From contig JANQLT010000057.1 in the NCBI GenBank assembly GCA_028280455.1, positions 154,166-218,165 of the forward strand: a stretch of DNA of 64,000 nucleotides. Direction: 5' to 3'. Of the stretch, positions 1 to 8,567 are shown piece after piece. Numbering within the stretch: the first letter of the stretch is position 1; each line of letters starts with the position of its first letter. The position numbers were made by a program, and so were the translations under genes. This DNA is from Kiloniellales bacterium. Lineage in GTDB: Bacteria; Pseudomonadota; Alphaproteobacteria; Kiloniellales; JAKSDN01. The notes under the pieces are model-generated. The model was not told the origin of the DNA. It saw only the letters and a program-made list of their open reading frames with translations, and did no database searches.

Positions 1-767
1 TCTTTCGGGAGACTGTTCCAGGAGTCCATGTTGACACCAAAGAAGTTGTTTCCTGCCTCCATGATTGACGGCTGGACATAATACTTGGCCACCTCATGCA
101 GTCCTGCGTTGAAGTTGCCGGCTGCGCTGCCCCAGCGAACGGCATCGACCGTGCCGGTCGCCAGAGCGGTGTAGATTTCGCCGCCACCCATAAACACCGG
201 CGTCGCCCCGAGGCTCTCGAACCACTTGGCGCCCAGCCCGAACTCGCGGACTTTCAGCCCCTCGAAGTCGCTGGCCGATGTGATCGGCTTGGTCGACACG
301 AGGTCCCAAGGCGACGAAAGCTGCGGCGCCAGATAGTGAATGTTGTGCCTTGCGAAGACTTCCCTCGTCAGCGAGATGAAGTCGTATTCGTAAAAGAGAT
401 TGTAGCGCTCCGTCGGTGTCCGTATAGCGCCGGGCACACCCGTTTCCAGGATGCCGATCGGCCCGATCTTTCCGGTGTAGTAGGCTCCCGTCAGAACGCC
501 CATCTCGATGAGACCATTGCCGACGGCTTCCAAGCCCTCCGTTATCGGGAACAAGGCGCCCACAGGGAATATCTCGAAAGAGATACGCCCGCCAGACATC
601 TCTTCGGCCACCTCGGCGAAGTGCTCCAGCGCCACATAGCCCGGCGAACCAGGGTTCAGATTGCTTTGGATGCGCCAATTGAAATCTGCCGACATAGCGG
701 GCGCCGCGATTGACAAAGCCAACGCCCCCGAAACGATGGCGCCCCTCATGCACGTCACGACTCCCAT
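1..767 (-). CDS. TRAP transporter solute-binding protein, DctP family (3' end beyond the window)
   Basis: This is a periplasmic binding protein of a TRAP transporter, which would hand an organic anion to DctQM membrane subunits. About 255 residues are visible and the reading frame runs off the left edge. It starts MGVVTCMRGAIVSGALAL, a typical Sec signal, with cleavage probably near APAMSA-DF. Family-like segments follow: FEIFPVGALFP, a conserved-looking SPWDLVSTKPI and LKVREFG stretch, and TGTVDAVRWGSA near residue 220. The ATG at 767 has GGAGGA about eight bases upstream; a second ATG at 749 is less well placed. The gene reads away from pyrC, so its partners would lie to the left. The ligand cannot be told from the sequence. 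Confidence 0.85.
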   Translation of the reverse strand, partial: MGVVTCMRGAIVSGALALSIAAPAMSADFNWRIQSNLNPGSPGYVALEHFAEVAEEMSGGRISFEIFPVGALFPITEGLEAVGNGLIEMGVLTGAYYTGKIGPIGILETGVPGAIRTPTERYNLFYEYDFISLTREVFARHNIHYLAPQLSSPWDLVSTKPITSASDFEGLKVREFGLGAKWFESLGATPVFMGGGEIYTALATGTVDAVRWGSAAGNFNAGLHEVAKYYVQPSIMEAGNNFFGVNMDSWNSLPK

Positions 768-1276
768 TGACAGATCCTCCAGCGTTGCCGTGATTGACTG
801 TTGATGTTTCATTTTTCGGAACTTTATTTAGATTAATGAGATTACAGCACTCATCGCTTCGATGTCAATTCCAGCGCTGCCATCTCCGAGCCACCTTCCC
901 GCCTCGCGGGCTGCGGGAGTCACGCATTTTGGGTTTGTGCCGCAGGGATGGGTCCGGCGATTTCTGCGGCCGCTGCTTGCCATCCTCGAGCCCGGGCTTT
1001 GGTCCGGGGGGATTTGCATTTGCAACGGCAGCTCTATCCGCCGGGGCGGGCACAGACCCAGGCGCGGCAGGCGGAGCTGCCGGGCGGCCTCACCACTTGA
1101 TCTCGCGCGACAGTCCATCCACCTGATACCAAACGCGACGGCGTGCCCGCAGCGAAGCGACGAGAAGCCTGCGTGGCGCCTGAACGCCATACAGACCGCA
1201 ATTGAGTGCAGCTCATCGCAGTCTGGCATGAGACGTCGACAAGGCTGACCGCATCGATGTACAAGCGACGAAGCGA
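768..1276. other. Intergenic stretch between divergent TRAP and dihydroorotase genes
   Basis: These 509 bases hold no open frame I trust. Bases around 805-850 are clearly AT-rich compared with the rest of the window and lie just upstream of the TRAP gene's ribosome site, so they are the likely leftward promoter. The remainder is GC-rich, with overlapping short frames in all phases that look like noise. Confidence 0.4.
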
Positions 1277-2416
1277 GTGCAGGTCCGTAGCCAAGGAGGT
1301 CGAGCCATAGCCGAAGACAATGGCGGCACGGCGTCGCCCCCTGAGACCGGTGAAGTTCTGACCCTCCGCGAGCCGGACGACTGGCACGTCCATCTCCGCG
1401 ACGGTGCCATGTTGACCTTCGCCGCCGACCACACCGCCCGCCAGTTCGCGCGTGCCATCGTGATGCCGAACCTGGTCCCGCCAGTGACGACGGTCGCCGC
1501 CGCCGAGGCCTATCGAACGCGCATTCTGGCTGCGCTGCCCGGAGGTCGCCGCTTCACGCCGCTGATGACCGCCTATCTGACTGACGAGATCGATCCGGAA
1601 GAGATCGCGACAGGCTTCAAGCGCGGTGTCTTCACGGCGTGCAAGCTCTATCCCGCGGGGGCCACGACCAATTCGGAGGATGGCGTCACGGAGGTGCGCA
1701 AGATCTGGCCGGTGTTGGAGCGCATGCAGGCAATCGGCATGCCACTGCTGGTGCATGGCGAGGTGGTGTCGCCGGATATCGACGTCTTCGACCGCGAGGC
1801 CGTGTTCCTTGAGAGGGTTCTGACGCCGGTGCTGGCGGACTTTCCCGGCCTCAAGGTGGTGCTGGAACACATCACTACCGAAGACTCGGTTCGCTTCGTC
1901 GAGGCAGCGGGATCGACCCTGGCGGCGACGATCACGGCGCACCATCTGCGGATCGACCGCAACGCCATGTTCGCAGGCGGGCTGCGCCCGCACGCCTACT
2001 GCCTGCCGGTCGCCAAACGCCGCCGTCACAAAGAGGCGTTGCGCCAAGCAGCAACGTCAGGCAATCCCAAGTTCTTCCTCGGGACCGACTCCGCACCCCA
2101 TCAGAAGCATGAAAAGGAAAGCGCCTGCGGTTGCGCCGGCATTTTCAGTGCACCGACGGCACTCGAAAGCTACGCCCAGACATTCGAAGAGGAAGGTGCC
2201 CTCGGCCGGCTCGAGGCCTTCGCATCGGAGTTCGGTCCAGGCTTCTACGGCCTGCCGCTCAACGAGGGAACGGTCACGCTGCGGCGAAAGCCGCAGGACG
2301 TGCCCGAACTGATGGGCGACGACAAGCTGCATGTTGTTCCCTTCCACGCGGGCGAGACCCTGGCATGGCGGTTTGCCGGCCGAACCGGTCAGACGCGGGA
2401 TGACAGCCTATTGTGA
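1277..2416 (+). CDS. pyrC: Dihydroorotase (class II, PyrC type)
   Basis: This enzyme closes carbamoyl-aspartate to dihydroorotate in pyrimidine synthesis. The metal-binding signature DWHVHLRDG is at residues 35-43 (numbered from the GTG at 1277). The carboxylated lysine is in ACKLYPAGATTNS at about residue 123. Further ligands are in LLVHGEV and VLEHIT, and the catalytic aspartate is in FLGTDSAPH. The length matches the E. coli PyrC type, with a few tens of extra N-terminal residues when read from the GTG. A perfect AAGGAGGT lies at 1293-1300 inside the frame, seven bases before an in-frame ATA at 1307, and no ATG fits. The true start may therefore be the ATA, a mutated ATG, or the upstream GTG, which has no clear ribosome site. 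Being next to catabolic genes may be chance, or the gene may have been recruited. Confidence 0.9.
   Translation: MQVRSQGGRAIAEDNGGTASPPETGEVLTLREPDDWHVHLRDGAMLTFAADHTARQFARAIVMPNLVPPVTTVAAAEAYRTRILAALPGGRRFTPLMTAYLTDEIDPEEIATGFKRGVFTACKLYPAGATTNSEDGVTEVRKIWPVLERMQAIGMPLLVHGEVVSPDIDVFDREAVFLERVLTPVLADFPGLKVVLEHITTEDSVRFVEAAGSTLAATITAHHLRIDRNAMFAGGLRPHAYCLPVAKRRRHKEALRQAATSGNPKFFLGTDSAPHQKHEKESACGCAGIFSAPTALESYAQTFEEEGALGRLEAFASEFGPGFYGLPLNEGTVTLRRKPQDVPELMGDDKLHVVPFHAGETLAWRFAGRTGQTRDDSLL
1293..1309 (+). promoter_or_regulatory. Strong Shine-Dalgarno followed by an in-frame ATA codon
   Basis: AAGGAGGT at 1293-1300 sits at ideal spacing from ATA at 1307-1309, in frame with pyrC and about 26 residues before the DWHVHLRDG motif. 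This spacing fits the usual short N-terminus of PyrC better than the GTG at 1277 does. Non-standard initiation at AUA is rare, so this may also be a point-mutated ATG. Confidence 0.5.
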
Positions 2417-2419
2417 ACG

Positions 2420-3180
2420 CACAGCCGGCTCGGCGACCGAGCATCTGAGGGAACAGATAGGCGTTCTGGTAGCGCTGTTCGGCCGGCAGGCGCGGTCTTG
2501 CGCCGGTCTTGGCCCCAAATGCGTGTGCGGCCGTTCTTCTGCCCGAGCCTGGCCTCGTCCCTCGGATCGAGCCCGAGGGCAGGCACTGCCACCCGATCTC
2601 GATCGGCTTGTTCCTGGGCCGATGGCCTATGTGAGCGGCAAGCGTCCGGACGAGCTTTTTTGAACGCCTCGAGCACCCGCGGTTCCTATCTCGGATGCTG
2701 CGGGCGGCCGCTGACGTAGGAGAACGAGAGCGCCCGCAGCCGGTCGGAGATCGCCCGTTCGCTGTAGCTCACGCCGAAGCGGTCTTCGATGACCCGCTGC
2801 AGGTCGACCCACCGCCAGCGCACGATGCCGTCCACGGCCGGATCGGGGCCGGATCGGGGCCGGTCTCGACAATCTCCGCCAGCTCGCACATCTGCGCCTC
2901 GCCAAGCCAGCGTGGACGACCGCTATGCGGACGATCCCTGAGGCCCTCAGGACCTTCTGCATTGAAGCGATGCGCCGCGCGACGCACCGCGCTACGCGCC
3001 CCTCAGCGTCTGGCGGTCCATGCCGCCGACCCGGGCCGCATCCGCCCGGCTCGTCCCGTCAAAGACCGCCGCCAGGGCCAAAAAAAGCCGGCGGATCCGC
3101 CGGGGATTGCCGCTGCGCTTGGCGAGCGCGCGCAGCACCGCGGCATCATAGTCGTCTCGAAGCTGAACACTCGATGGCAT
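2420..3180 (-). pseudogene. IS630-family transposase, broken by frameshifts and truncated
   Basis: Read leftward from an ATG at 3180 that has GGAGG just upstream, the sequence gives MPSSVQLRDDYDAAVLRAL and an IS630-type N-terminal helix-turn-helix (GGMDRQTLR). It then changes frame to RRAAHRFNAEGPEGLRDRP and RPRWLGEAQM. A further frame gives VDLQRVIEDRFGVSYSER and SYVSGRPQHP. The catalytic-domain start then appears as LDPRDEARLGQKNGRTRIWG, where the usual order is DE(A/S)RxGQ, and PAEQRYQNAYLF follows in yet another frame. At least three frame changes are needed, and the distal DDE residues are missing before pyrC. The element is dead. The short piece near 23.9 kb resembles its HRFNAEGP region. 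Confidence 0.8.
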
Positions 3181-3362
3181 GGCGAACCTCCTTCGCCAGC
3201 CTTGAATCACACAGGCCCCCGATTTGAGAATCCCCAGCGAGTCAGAACTTCGCGCCTCTGGTATTGGAGTCCGTTTGAGAACCTGCTCATTGGACTTCAG
3301 CCAGCGTTAGCCTCAATCTCTCCATCGAGCCTGTTGCTACACAGGGCCGACGGCGATTCGGC

Positions 3363-3905
3363 TTATGCCGCCCAAGGTATGAGCTGTCCCTCGAAGTAGA
3401 GCAGCGGCTCCGAGGCTTCGCCCCCTGAGTCGATGTCAAGCACACGACCGACGCAGATAGCGTGGTCGCCGGCACCGTGAGCGTCACGCAGGTCGCAGTC
3501 GATAACCGTATCGAAATGCTCGAGCCTCGGGACAGCATTGTGGCTGTAAGTCCAGCGACAAAGGCCGGAGCGGTCGGCGCCCTTTTGCGCAAAACCGAGA
3601 GCGAGGTCCTGCTGATCGCTCCTTAGGAAATGAACCGCAAAGCGGCCCGATTCTCGCATTGCTCGATAGCAGCGCGTAGCTCGATTGACGCACACGAGAA
3701 TCAACGGCGGGTCGAGGGACACGGAGGAGAATGCATTGGCCGTCAGGCCGCACAACTCGCCGGCGGCGTCGAAGGCGGTCACGATCGTCACGCCCGTCGG
3801 GAACCGCCCCATGGCTCTGCGGAACCGGTCCGCTTCTATCTGCTCGCTCATTTGATATCCGGCCTCAGTTCCAGTCGCTCTGCATAGGGCTACGGTCGAC
3901 GTCAT
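3363..3905 (-). CDS. Flavin reductase (FMN-binding split barrel), partner of the adjacent monooxygenase
   Basis: This protein would reduce FMN or FAD with NAD(P)H and pass it to the luciferase-like monooxygenase encoded just upstream. The flavin-reductase-like domain begins at RFRRAMGRFPTGVTIVTA, followed by GLTANAFSSVSLDPPLILV and the NRATRCYRAM stretch, all typical of the HpaC/RutF/NtaB group. The C-terminal half has GDHAICVGRVLD and LLYFEGQL. The start at 3905 overlaps the stop of the monooxygenase gene as ATGA, which implies translational coupling; an internal ATG at 3851 (MSEQIEADRF) would remove an 18-residue leader and is a real alternative. It is about 180 residues long, normal for the family. 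Confidence 0.88.
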   Translation of the reverse strand: MTSTVALCRATGTEAGYQMSEQIEADRFRRAMGRFPTGVTIVTAFDAAGELCGLTANAFSSVSLDPPLILVCVNRATRCYRAMRESGRFAVHFLRSDQQDLALGFAQKGADRSGLCRWTYSHNAVPRLEHFDTVIDCDLRDAHGAGDHAICVGRVLDIDSGGEASEPLLYFEGQLIPWAA

Positions 3906-5089
3906 TCTGCCGCGCTCTCCTTCGCAAAGCGGTCCCGATGCCAAGCCGTCAAGCGCGGCAGAACCTCTTCTGCAAGCAACCGCAGGCAGTTCATCTGGTG
4001 CGCGTGAGGGAGCCCAGGCCATGTGCACTTGAATATGATCTGTTCCATCCGAGTGACCTCGTAGAAGGCCTTTATCTTCTCAACAACCTCGTCCACCGAG
4101 CCGAAGAAGAGAGCACGGTCACGGACAAAATCGTAGGTTATCTCCCGCTTCAGGTCCGCCTCCAACTCAGGCGCAATCTCCTCGCCTGGGTCCAGGTAGA
4201 TGCGCGGGCCGCGCCAGTTCGCGAAGTTCAAGCTCTCCATCAGGGGCCCTTCGGCGATACGTCGCGCTTCTGCTTCGCTCTCAGCCACGAAGGTATCCCG
4301 CACGATGGCCGTCTTGGCGCCGAAGGCTATGGGCTTGCCGTGAAACTCCTCGTAGGCGTCGCGGTAGATGCCGAGCCGGTGCTTCAAGGTGGCGGCGGTC
4401 GGTCGCCACATGATGATGCCCATATCATGCTCCGCCGCATAGCGCATGGAACGGGGCGATTCGCTGACCACCTGCCACAAGGGCGGCAGCGGCCTCTGGT
4501 ACGGCCCCGGGATGACGCTCAGCTTCACCAGCTCGTTGGTCTCCGGATCAACGTAGTCCGGGTCGTCAACCGTGTGGGCCCGGTCGGCACGGAAGCCCGG
4601 GGCCGGAAACTGATACACCGGGCCTTTGTAGGAGAAGATCCGCTGGCTGAGGGCGGCTTTGACGACTCCGACGGTGTCTTCGAAGACGCGGAAGTTCGCG
4701 TCTTGATCGTTCGGGTCGGCCGCCGGATTGAGGTTCGTCGCTTCTAACCCGTAGTTGCCTCGCCCAAAGCCGATGTCCAGGCGCCCCTTTGCCATCTGAT
4801 CCAGCATCGCCAGGTCTTCCGCCAGGCGGAGTGGATGCCAAAAAGTAACGATCGCCGCACTGAGGCCGATGCGGATACTCTTCGTCCGTGCCGCGAGATC
4901 AGCAGCGAAGAGAATCGGGTTTGGCAGCATCTCGCGGCCCCAGATGCTGAAGTGGTGCTCCGGAAGCCAGACGTTGGCGAAGCCCTTCTGGTCGCAGTAG
5001 GCCACCACCTCACGCACCTCGTCGACCAACTGGTCGTAGGGGCGAGCTTTCGAGATGTCATGAATGTTCTGCGAGATTCCAAACCGCAT
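3902..5089 (-). CDS. LLM-class flavin-dependent monooxygenase
   Basis: This is a bacterial-luciferase-like TIM-barrel enzyme that uses reduced flavin and O2 to oxidise an organic substrate. It starts MRFGISQN with GGAGAGG upstream of the ATG at 5089; the longer frame to 5173 would run through the operator. Family segments are VWLPEHHFSIWG at about residue 50, IRIGLSAAIVTFWHPLRLAEDLA, GRLDIGFGRGNYG, and PLWQVVSESPRSMRYAAEHD. It has about 395 residues. The flavin reductase gene overlaps its 3' end, giving a two-component system. The divergent aldehyde dehydrogenase and the palindrome in between suggest that both are induced together. The substrate is unknown; the sequence is closer to the LuxA-like than to the NtaA/EDTA-monooxygenase type. 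Confidence 0.88.
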   Translation of the reverse strand: MRFGISQNIHDISKARPYDQLVDEVREVVAYCDQKGFANVWLPEHHFSIWGREMLPNPILFAADLAARTKSIRIGLSAAIVTFWHPLRLAEDLAMLDQMAKGRLDIGFGRGNYGLEATNLNPAADPNDQDANFRVFEDTVGVVKAALSQRIFSYKGPVYQFPAPGFRADRAHTVDDPDYVDPETNELVKLSVIPGPYQRPLPPLWQVVSESPRSMRYAAEHDMGIIMWRPTAATLKHRLGIYRDAYEEFHGKPIAFGAKTAIVRDTFVAESEAEARRIAEGPLMESLNFANWRGPRIYLDPGEEIAPELEADLKREITYDFVRDRALFFGSVDEVVEKIKAFYEVTRMEQIIFKCTWPGLPHAHQMNCLRLLAEEVLPRLTAWHRDRFAKESAAE

Positions 5090-5137
5090 TTGGCCTCTCC
5101 AAGCCGGTCGAGGGTGCGTTTTGCAGATGACGATATG

Positions 5138-5149
5138 ATGGTATACCAT
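5138..5149. promoter_or_regulatory. GntR-type operator, copy A
   Basis: ATGGTATACCAT is a perfect 12-base palindrome in an AT-rich patch between the divergent monooxygenase (start 5089) and aldehyde dehydrogenase (start 5244) genes. The same twelve bases occur at 10715-10726, and a one-base variant at 15240-15249 beside the GntR gene. FCD-type GntR proteins typically bind such TGGTATACCA-like sites. Confidence 0.75.
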
Positions 5150-5243
5150 ATTACAAAATTTGTCGCCTGACAAGACCGTCCCCGCTAGGATGGATGTTAG
5201 GCGGGGCCCAACTCAGCATCCGCGGGAGATAAGGAGGGAGAGC

Positions 5244-6740
5244 TTGAGAACGGGGACGGCAGATCCGGTTAGGTTCAAGATGTTCATCGATGGCGACTGG
5301 GCCGAGGCCTCCGGGGATCGGTCTATAGACTCCATAAACCCTGCGACCGAGGAGGTCTGGGCTCAGTTTCCTGATGCTGACGCAGCGGACGTGGACCGCG
5401 CGGTAAGGGCGGCTGATCGGGCTTTCTCGGAAGGCCCCTGGTCGCGGATGAGTGCGCGCGACCGCGGCCAATGCCTGCGACGGATTGCGCAGGCGATCGG
5501 GCCGATAGCCGAAGAGCTCGGCCGCGTCGAGACGAAGGACACCGGAAAGCTAGTGCGCGAGACGACCTGGCAGGCGCGGAACCTGGTGGAGGTCTACGAC
5601 TACTACGCCGGCTTGGCCGACAAGCTGCAGGGCGACCTTCCGCCCACCCCGCCCGGAAGTCCCTTGGCGATGGTGGTGCGAGAGCCGTTGGGCGTGGTCG
5701 CGGCGATCGTACCCTGGAACTCCCAGCTTCATCTCGCAGCCATGAAGATCGCGCCGGCGCTGGCAGCGGGAAACACCATTGTCGTCAAGGCCTCGGAAGA
5801 TGCCTCGGCCGCGATGCTCAAGTTTGCGGAAGCTCTTCAAGCAGCCGAGGTTCCGCCAGGCGTGGTGAACATCGTCACCGGCCGAGGCACGCCGTGCGGC
5901 GAGACCCTCGTGTCGCATCCCCTGGCGCGCCGAGTGAGCTTTACGGGTGGCGTGGAAACGGCGCGTAAGATCATCCCCGCCACTGCCGAGAACGTGGCGA
6001 TGATGTCGCTGGAGCTGGGCGGAAAATCGCCGGTGATCGTGTTCGACGACGCCGAGCTGGACAGCGCCATCAATGGGGTAACAGCGGCCATCTTCGGAGC
6101 GAGCGGACAGAGCTGCGCGGCCGGCTCTCGCCTCCTTCTGCAGAAGGGAATCTACGAGGCCATGGTCGAGCGGCTGGTTGAACGCAGCCGGCGGATCCGC
6201 ATCGGGGACCCTCTCGATCCGCGGACCCATATGGGTCCGCTCGCGACAGGCTCGCAGCGCGAGCGTATAGAGACGCTGCTCGAGAAAGCGCTCGGCGAGG
6301 GCGGGGTGCTTCTGGCCGGCGGCGCACGACCGCCGGAACTCGACAAAGGCTTCTACTTCCAGCCGACCATCGTCGCCTTCGATGAGCAGTCCAGTGATCT
6401 TGTACGCCGCGAGCTGTTCGGGCCTGTCCTCAGCGTGCTTCGGTTCAGCGACGAGAGCGAAGCCGTCGCCATGGCGCGGGACTCGGACTACGCCTTCGCC
6501 GGCGGCGTATTCTCCAGAGACTTCGCCCGAGCCTACCGCGTAGCCCGCGCGTTGCCGGCCGGACGCGTCTGGGTCAACACCTACCGCACCACCTCTGTCA
6601 TGGTTCCTTTCGGCGGCGCAAAGCACAGCGGGTACGGGCGCGAAGGCGGTATGGAGGCGGTCCGAGACTACACTCAGACAAAGGGTATCTTCGTCGAGGT
6701 ATCCGGCAAGCCGGTGAGCGATCCCTTCGTCATGCGATAG
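5244..6740 (+). CDS. NAD(P)-dependent aldehyde dehydrogenase
   Basis: It oxidises an aldehyde to the acid, presumably a step of the pathway that the neighbouring monooxygenase starts. The nucleotide-binding stretch is VVAAIVPWNSQLHLA, with KASEDAS where KPSE is usual. The general-base glutamate is in MSLELGGKSP, and the catalytic cysteine is in GASGQSCAAGSR. The C-terminal FGGAKHSGYGREGG motif is intact. The start is the TTG at 5244, placed five bases after AAGGAGGG; upstream in-frame TTG codons lack a ribosome site. The length of 498 residues is normal. It resembles the betaine/semialdehyde group, but the substrate is not readable. Confidence 0.9.
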   Translation: MRTGTADPVRFKMFIDGDWAEASGDRSIDSINPATEEVWAQFPDADAADVDRAVRAADRAFSEGPWSRMSARDRGQCLRRIAQAIGPIAEELGRVETKDTGKLVRETTWQARNLVEVYDYYAGLADKLQGDLPPTPPGSPLAMVVREPLGVVAAIVPWNSQLHLAAMKIAPALAAGNTIVVKASEDASAAMLKFAEALQAAEVPPGVVNIVTGRGTPCGETLVSHPLARRVSFTGGVETARKIIPATAENVAMMSLELGGKSPVIVFDDAELDSAINGVTAAIFGASGQSCAAGSRLLLQKGIYEAMVERLVERSRRIRIGDPLDPRTHMGPLATGSQRERIETLLEKALGEGGVLLAGGARPPELDKGFYFQPTIVAFDEQSSDLVRRELFGPVLSVLRFSDESEAVAMARDSDYAFAGGVFSRDFARAYRVARALPAGRVWVNTYRTTSVMVPFGGAKHSGYGREGGMEAVRDYTQTKGIFVEVSGKPVSDPFVMR

Positions 6741-6798
6741 GAGCAAGCAATGCGCAACCGATGCGACAAGGCCAAAGGCATCCAATGAAGGCAACCAT

Positions 6799-7737
6799 AT
6801 GACAGCGCACATTATACGACGCTTGCTGCTGATGTTGCCGAATGTGGCGCTGCTGACCTTCCTGCTCTTCGTCAGTGTGGCTTCGCTTCTGGGGTCGCCT
6901 TCTGCCATGATGCTTGGACAAGATGCATCGCCCGAGGCCATTGCAGAGCTGAACGCGATCTATGGCTTCGACCGTCCTGTCCTCGTTCAGTACGCGGACT
7001 GGATGACAAGCGCCTTGCAAGGCGACTTCGGGCGCTCTTTCACGACTCAACAGAGCGTCGCGGAAGCGGTTCTGCCGCGTATACCGATCACACTGGAGCT
7101 GGCCTTCTGGTCGATTGTCTTGGCGATTGCCGGGGCGACGACCATCAACAGCATTCCGGTCGCTCGTCGCTTCATCGGGTCCTCGGCATCGGGTTTGGCG
7201 ATTGTCGGCATAACGGTGCCGAACTTCATGATCGGCATTTGCCTGATCTATCTCTTCTCCGTGGAGCTGCGCTGGCTGCCGACGACCGGCTGGGTGCCCT
7301 GGAGTGATGGCGTTGGCGCCCATCTGACTCACTTGATCATGCCGGTCGTCACGCTGACAGCCTTCTATTTCGGGTCCTTCACTCTGGTCTATCAGGCGGA
7401 GTACAGAGCTGTCAGTAGGGAGTTGTACATCAAGGTCGCGCGGGCCAAAGGGCTGTCGGAAACGCGCGTGTCGTTCCGGCATATCCTGCCTAATTCCATG
7501 CTACCGGTCATCACCTATGCCGGTCTTTCTCTAGGTCAACTTGTCGGCGGCGCCGTGGTGACAGAGACGGTCTTTTCCATTCCCGGGATCGGCCGCCTGT
7601 TCGTCGAGTCGATCGGCACGCGCGATTTCCCGGTGATGTTGGCGATCGGCATGGTGATTATCGTCGGCGTCATGCTGATGAACCTGATCGCGGACTTGGT
7701 CTACACCGCCGTCAATCCACAGATCCGGCTCGGATAG
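6799..7737 (+). CDS. Peptide/nickel-type ABC transporter permease (DppB family)
   Basis: This is an inner-membrane permease of about 312 residues with an N-terminal transmembrane helix (HIIRRLLLMLPNVALL) and five later ones. The family signature lies near residue 210 (REVAxxKGLS-like: YIKVARAKGLSETRVSFRH), followed by LPNSMLPVITYAGL and VVTETVFSIPGIGRL. It begins a block of permease, permease, ATPase, ATPase and, after a gap with an operator, the binding protein gene. It follows the aldehyde dehydrogenase by 58 bases and so is probably in the same transcript. Confidence 0.92.
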   Translation: MTAHIIRRLLLMLPNVALLTFLLFVSVASLLGSPSAMMLGQDASPEAIAELNAIYGFDRPVLVQYADWMTSALQGDFGRSFTTQQSVAEAVLPRIPITLELAFWSIVLAIAGATTINSIPVARRFIGSSASGLAIVGITVPNFMIGICLIYLFSVELRWLPTTGWVPWSDGVGAHLTHLIMPVVTLTAFYFGSFTLVYQAEYRAVSRELYIKVARAKGLSETRVSFRHILPNSMLPVITYAGLSLGQLVGGAVVTETVFSIPGIGRLFVESIGTRDFPVMLAIGMVIIVGVMLMNLIADLVYTAVNPQIRLG

Positions 7738-7787
7738 CCGGCCGTGCCGCTACGCGCTGGGAGACCCACCGAGGGCAGGAAGCCGAT

Positions 7788-8567
7788 ATGGTGAGCAGCC
7801 GCCTTCTTCTGGGCCTCGGGATCATCGTCACCATTGCGGGTGCCGGCATTCTGGCGCCGCTCATCGCACCGCATGATCCGATCCGGACCGGCAGCGTTTT
7901 CCTGGGTTTGCCCACCTCCGAGAATTGGTTGGGAACCGACGATCTTGGCCGGGACATCTTCAGCCGCATTCTCTATGGCACCCAGACCTCTCTCGTGATC
8001 GGCTTCGGAGCGGCTATCGTCGCCACCCTCATCGGCGTGCCCATCGGCTTGGTTGGAGGCTACCTGCGCGGCAAGACCGATCTGGTCGTCGTGCAGATGA
8101 TCGACCTTTTCGTAGCTTTGCCGGGCCTCGTGCTAGCTCTGATCCTGACGGCAATGCTTGGACCCTCAATTCCCAACCTGACGCTCGTGCTCGGTTTCGT
8201 CATGTGGCCAACCATGGCGCGCCTGGTCCGCGGCCAAGTTCTTCAGATACGCGAGGCCGTCTTCGTGGAGGCGGCGCGCGCGCTCGGAGGCCGCGACAGT
8301 TGGATCGTCTATGAGCACATTTGGCCAAACACCATTCGCATCGTCTCCGCCCAGTTCGCGATCACCGTGTCCTTCGCGATCTTCACGTCAGCCAGTCTCA
8401 GCTTCCTAGGCCTCGGAGTGCCGCCGCCGACGCCCGATTGGGGGAGCATGGTGCGAGAGGGTTTCCAGTTCCTGGCGTTGCGCCCGCTGATGAGCATTGC
8501 TCCGGGAGCAGCGGTGACCTTTACCATCCTAGGCTTTTATCTCGTGGGATCGAGCATTGAACGATAG
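7788..8567 (+). CDS. Peptide/nickel-type ABC transporter permease (DppC family)
   Basis: This is the second membrane subunit of the importer. It starts MVSSRLLLGLGIIVTIAGAGILAP and carries the DppC hallmark ENWLGTDDLGRDIFSRILYGTQTSL, interpreted here as the usual GTDxxGRD(I/V)xSR pattern. The coupling helix region reads FVEAARALGGRDSWIVYEH. It ends GSSIER, and its last bases overlap the next gene. At about 259 residues it lacks the longer N-terminal leader of some DppC proteins but looks complete. Confidence 0.92.
   Translation: MVSSRLLLGLGIIVTIAGAGILAPLIAPHDPIRTGSVFLGLPTSENWLGTDDLGRDIFSRILYGTQTSLVIGFGAAIVATLIGVPIGLVGGYLRGKTDLVVVQMIDLFVALPGLVLALILTAMLGPSIPNLTLVLGFVMWPTMARLVRGQVLQIREAVFVEAARALGGRDSWIVYEHIWPNTIRIVSAQFAITVSFAIFTSASLSFLGLGVPPPTPDWGSMVREGFQFLALRPLMSIAPGAAVTFTILGFYLVGSSIER

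Noticed and set aside
1034..2047. A 337-codon minus-strand frame opposite pyrC
   Set aside because: It is a shadow of the dihydroorotase gene, with no family pattern.
3363..5089. Assignment of the monooxygenase/reductase pair to the Rut pyrimidine pathway because pyrC is nearby
   Set aside because: No RutB, RutC or RutG-like gene is present, and the monooxygenase is not RutA-like in its segments.
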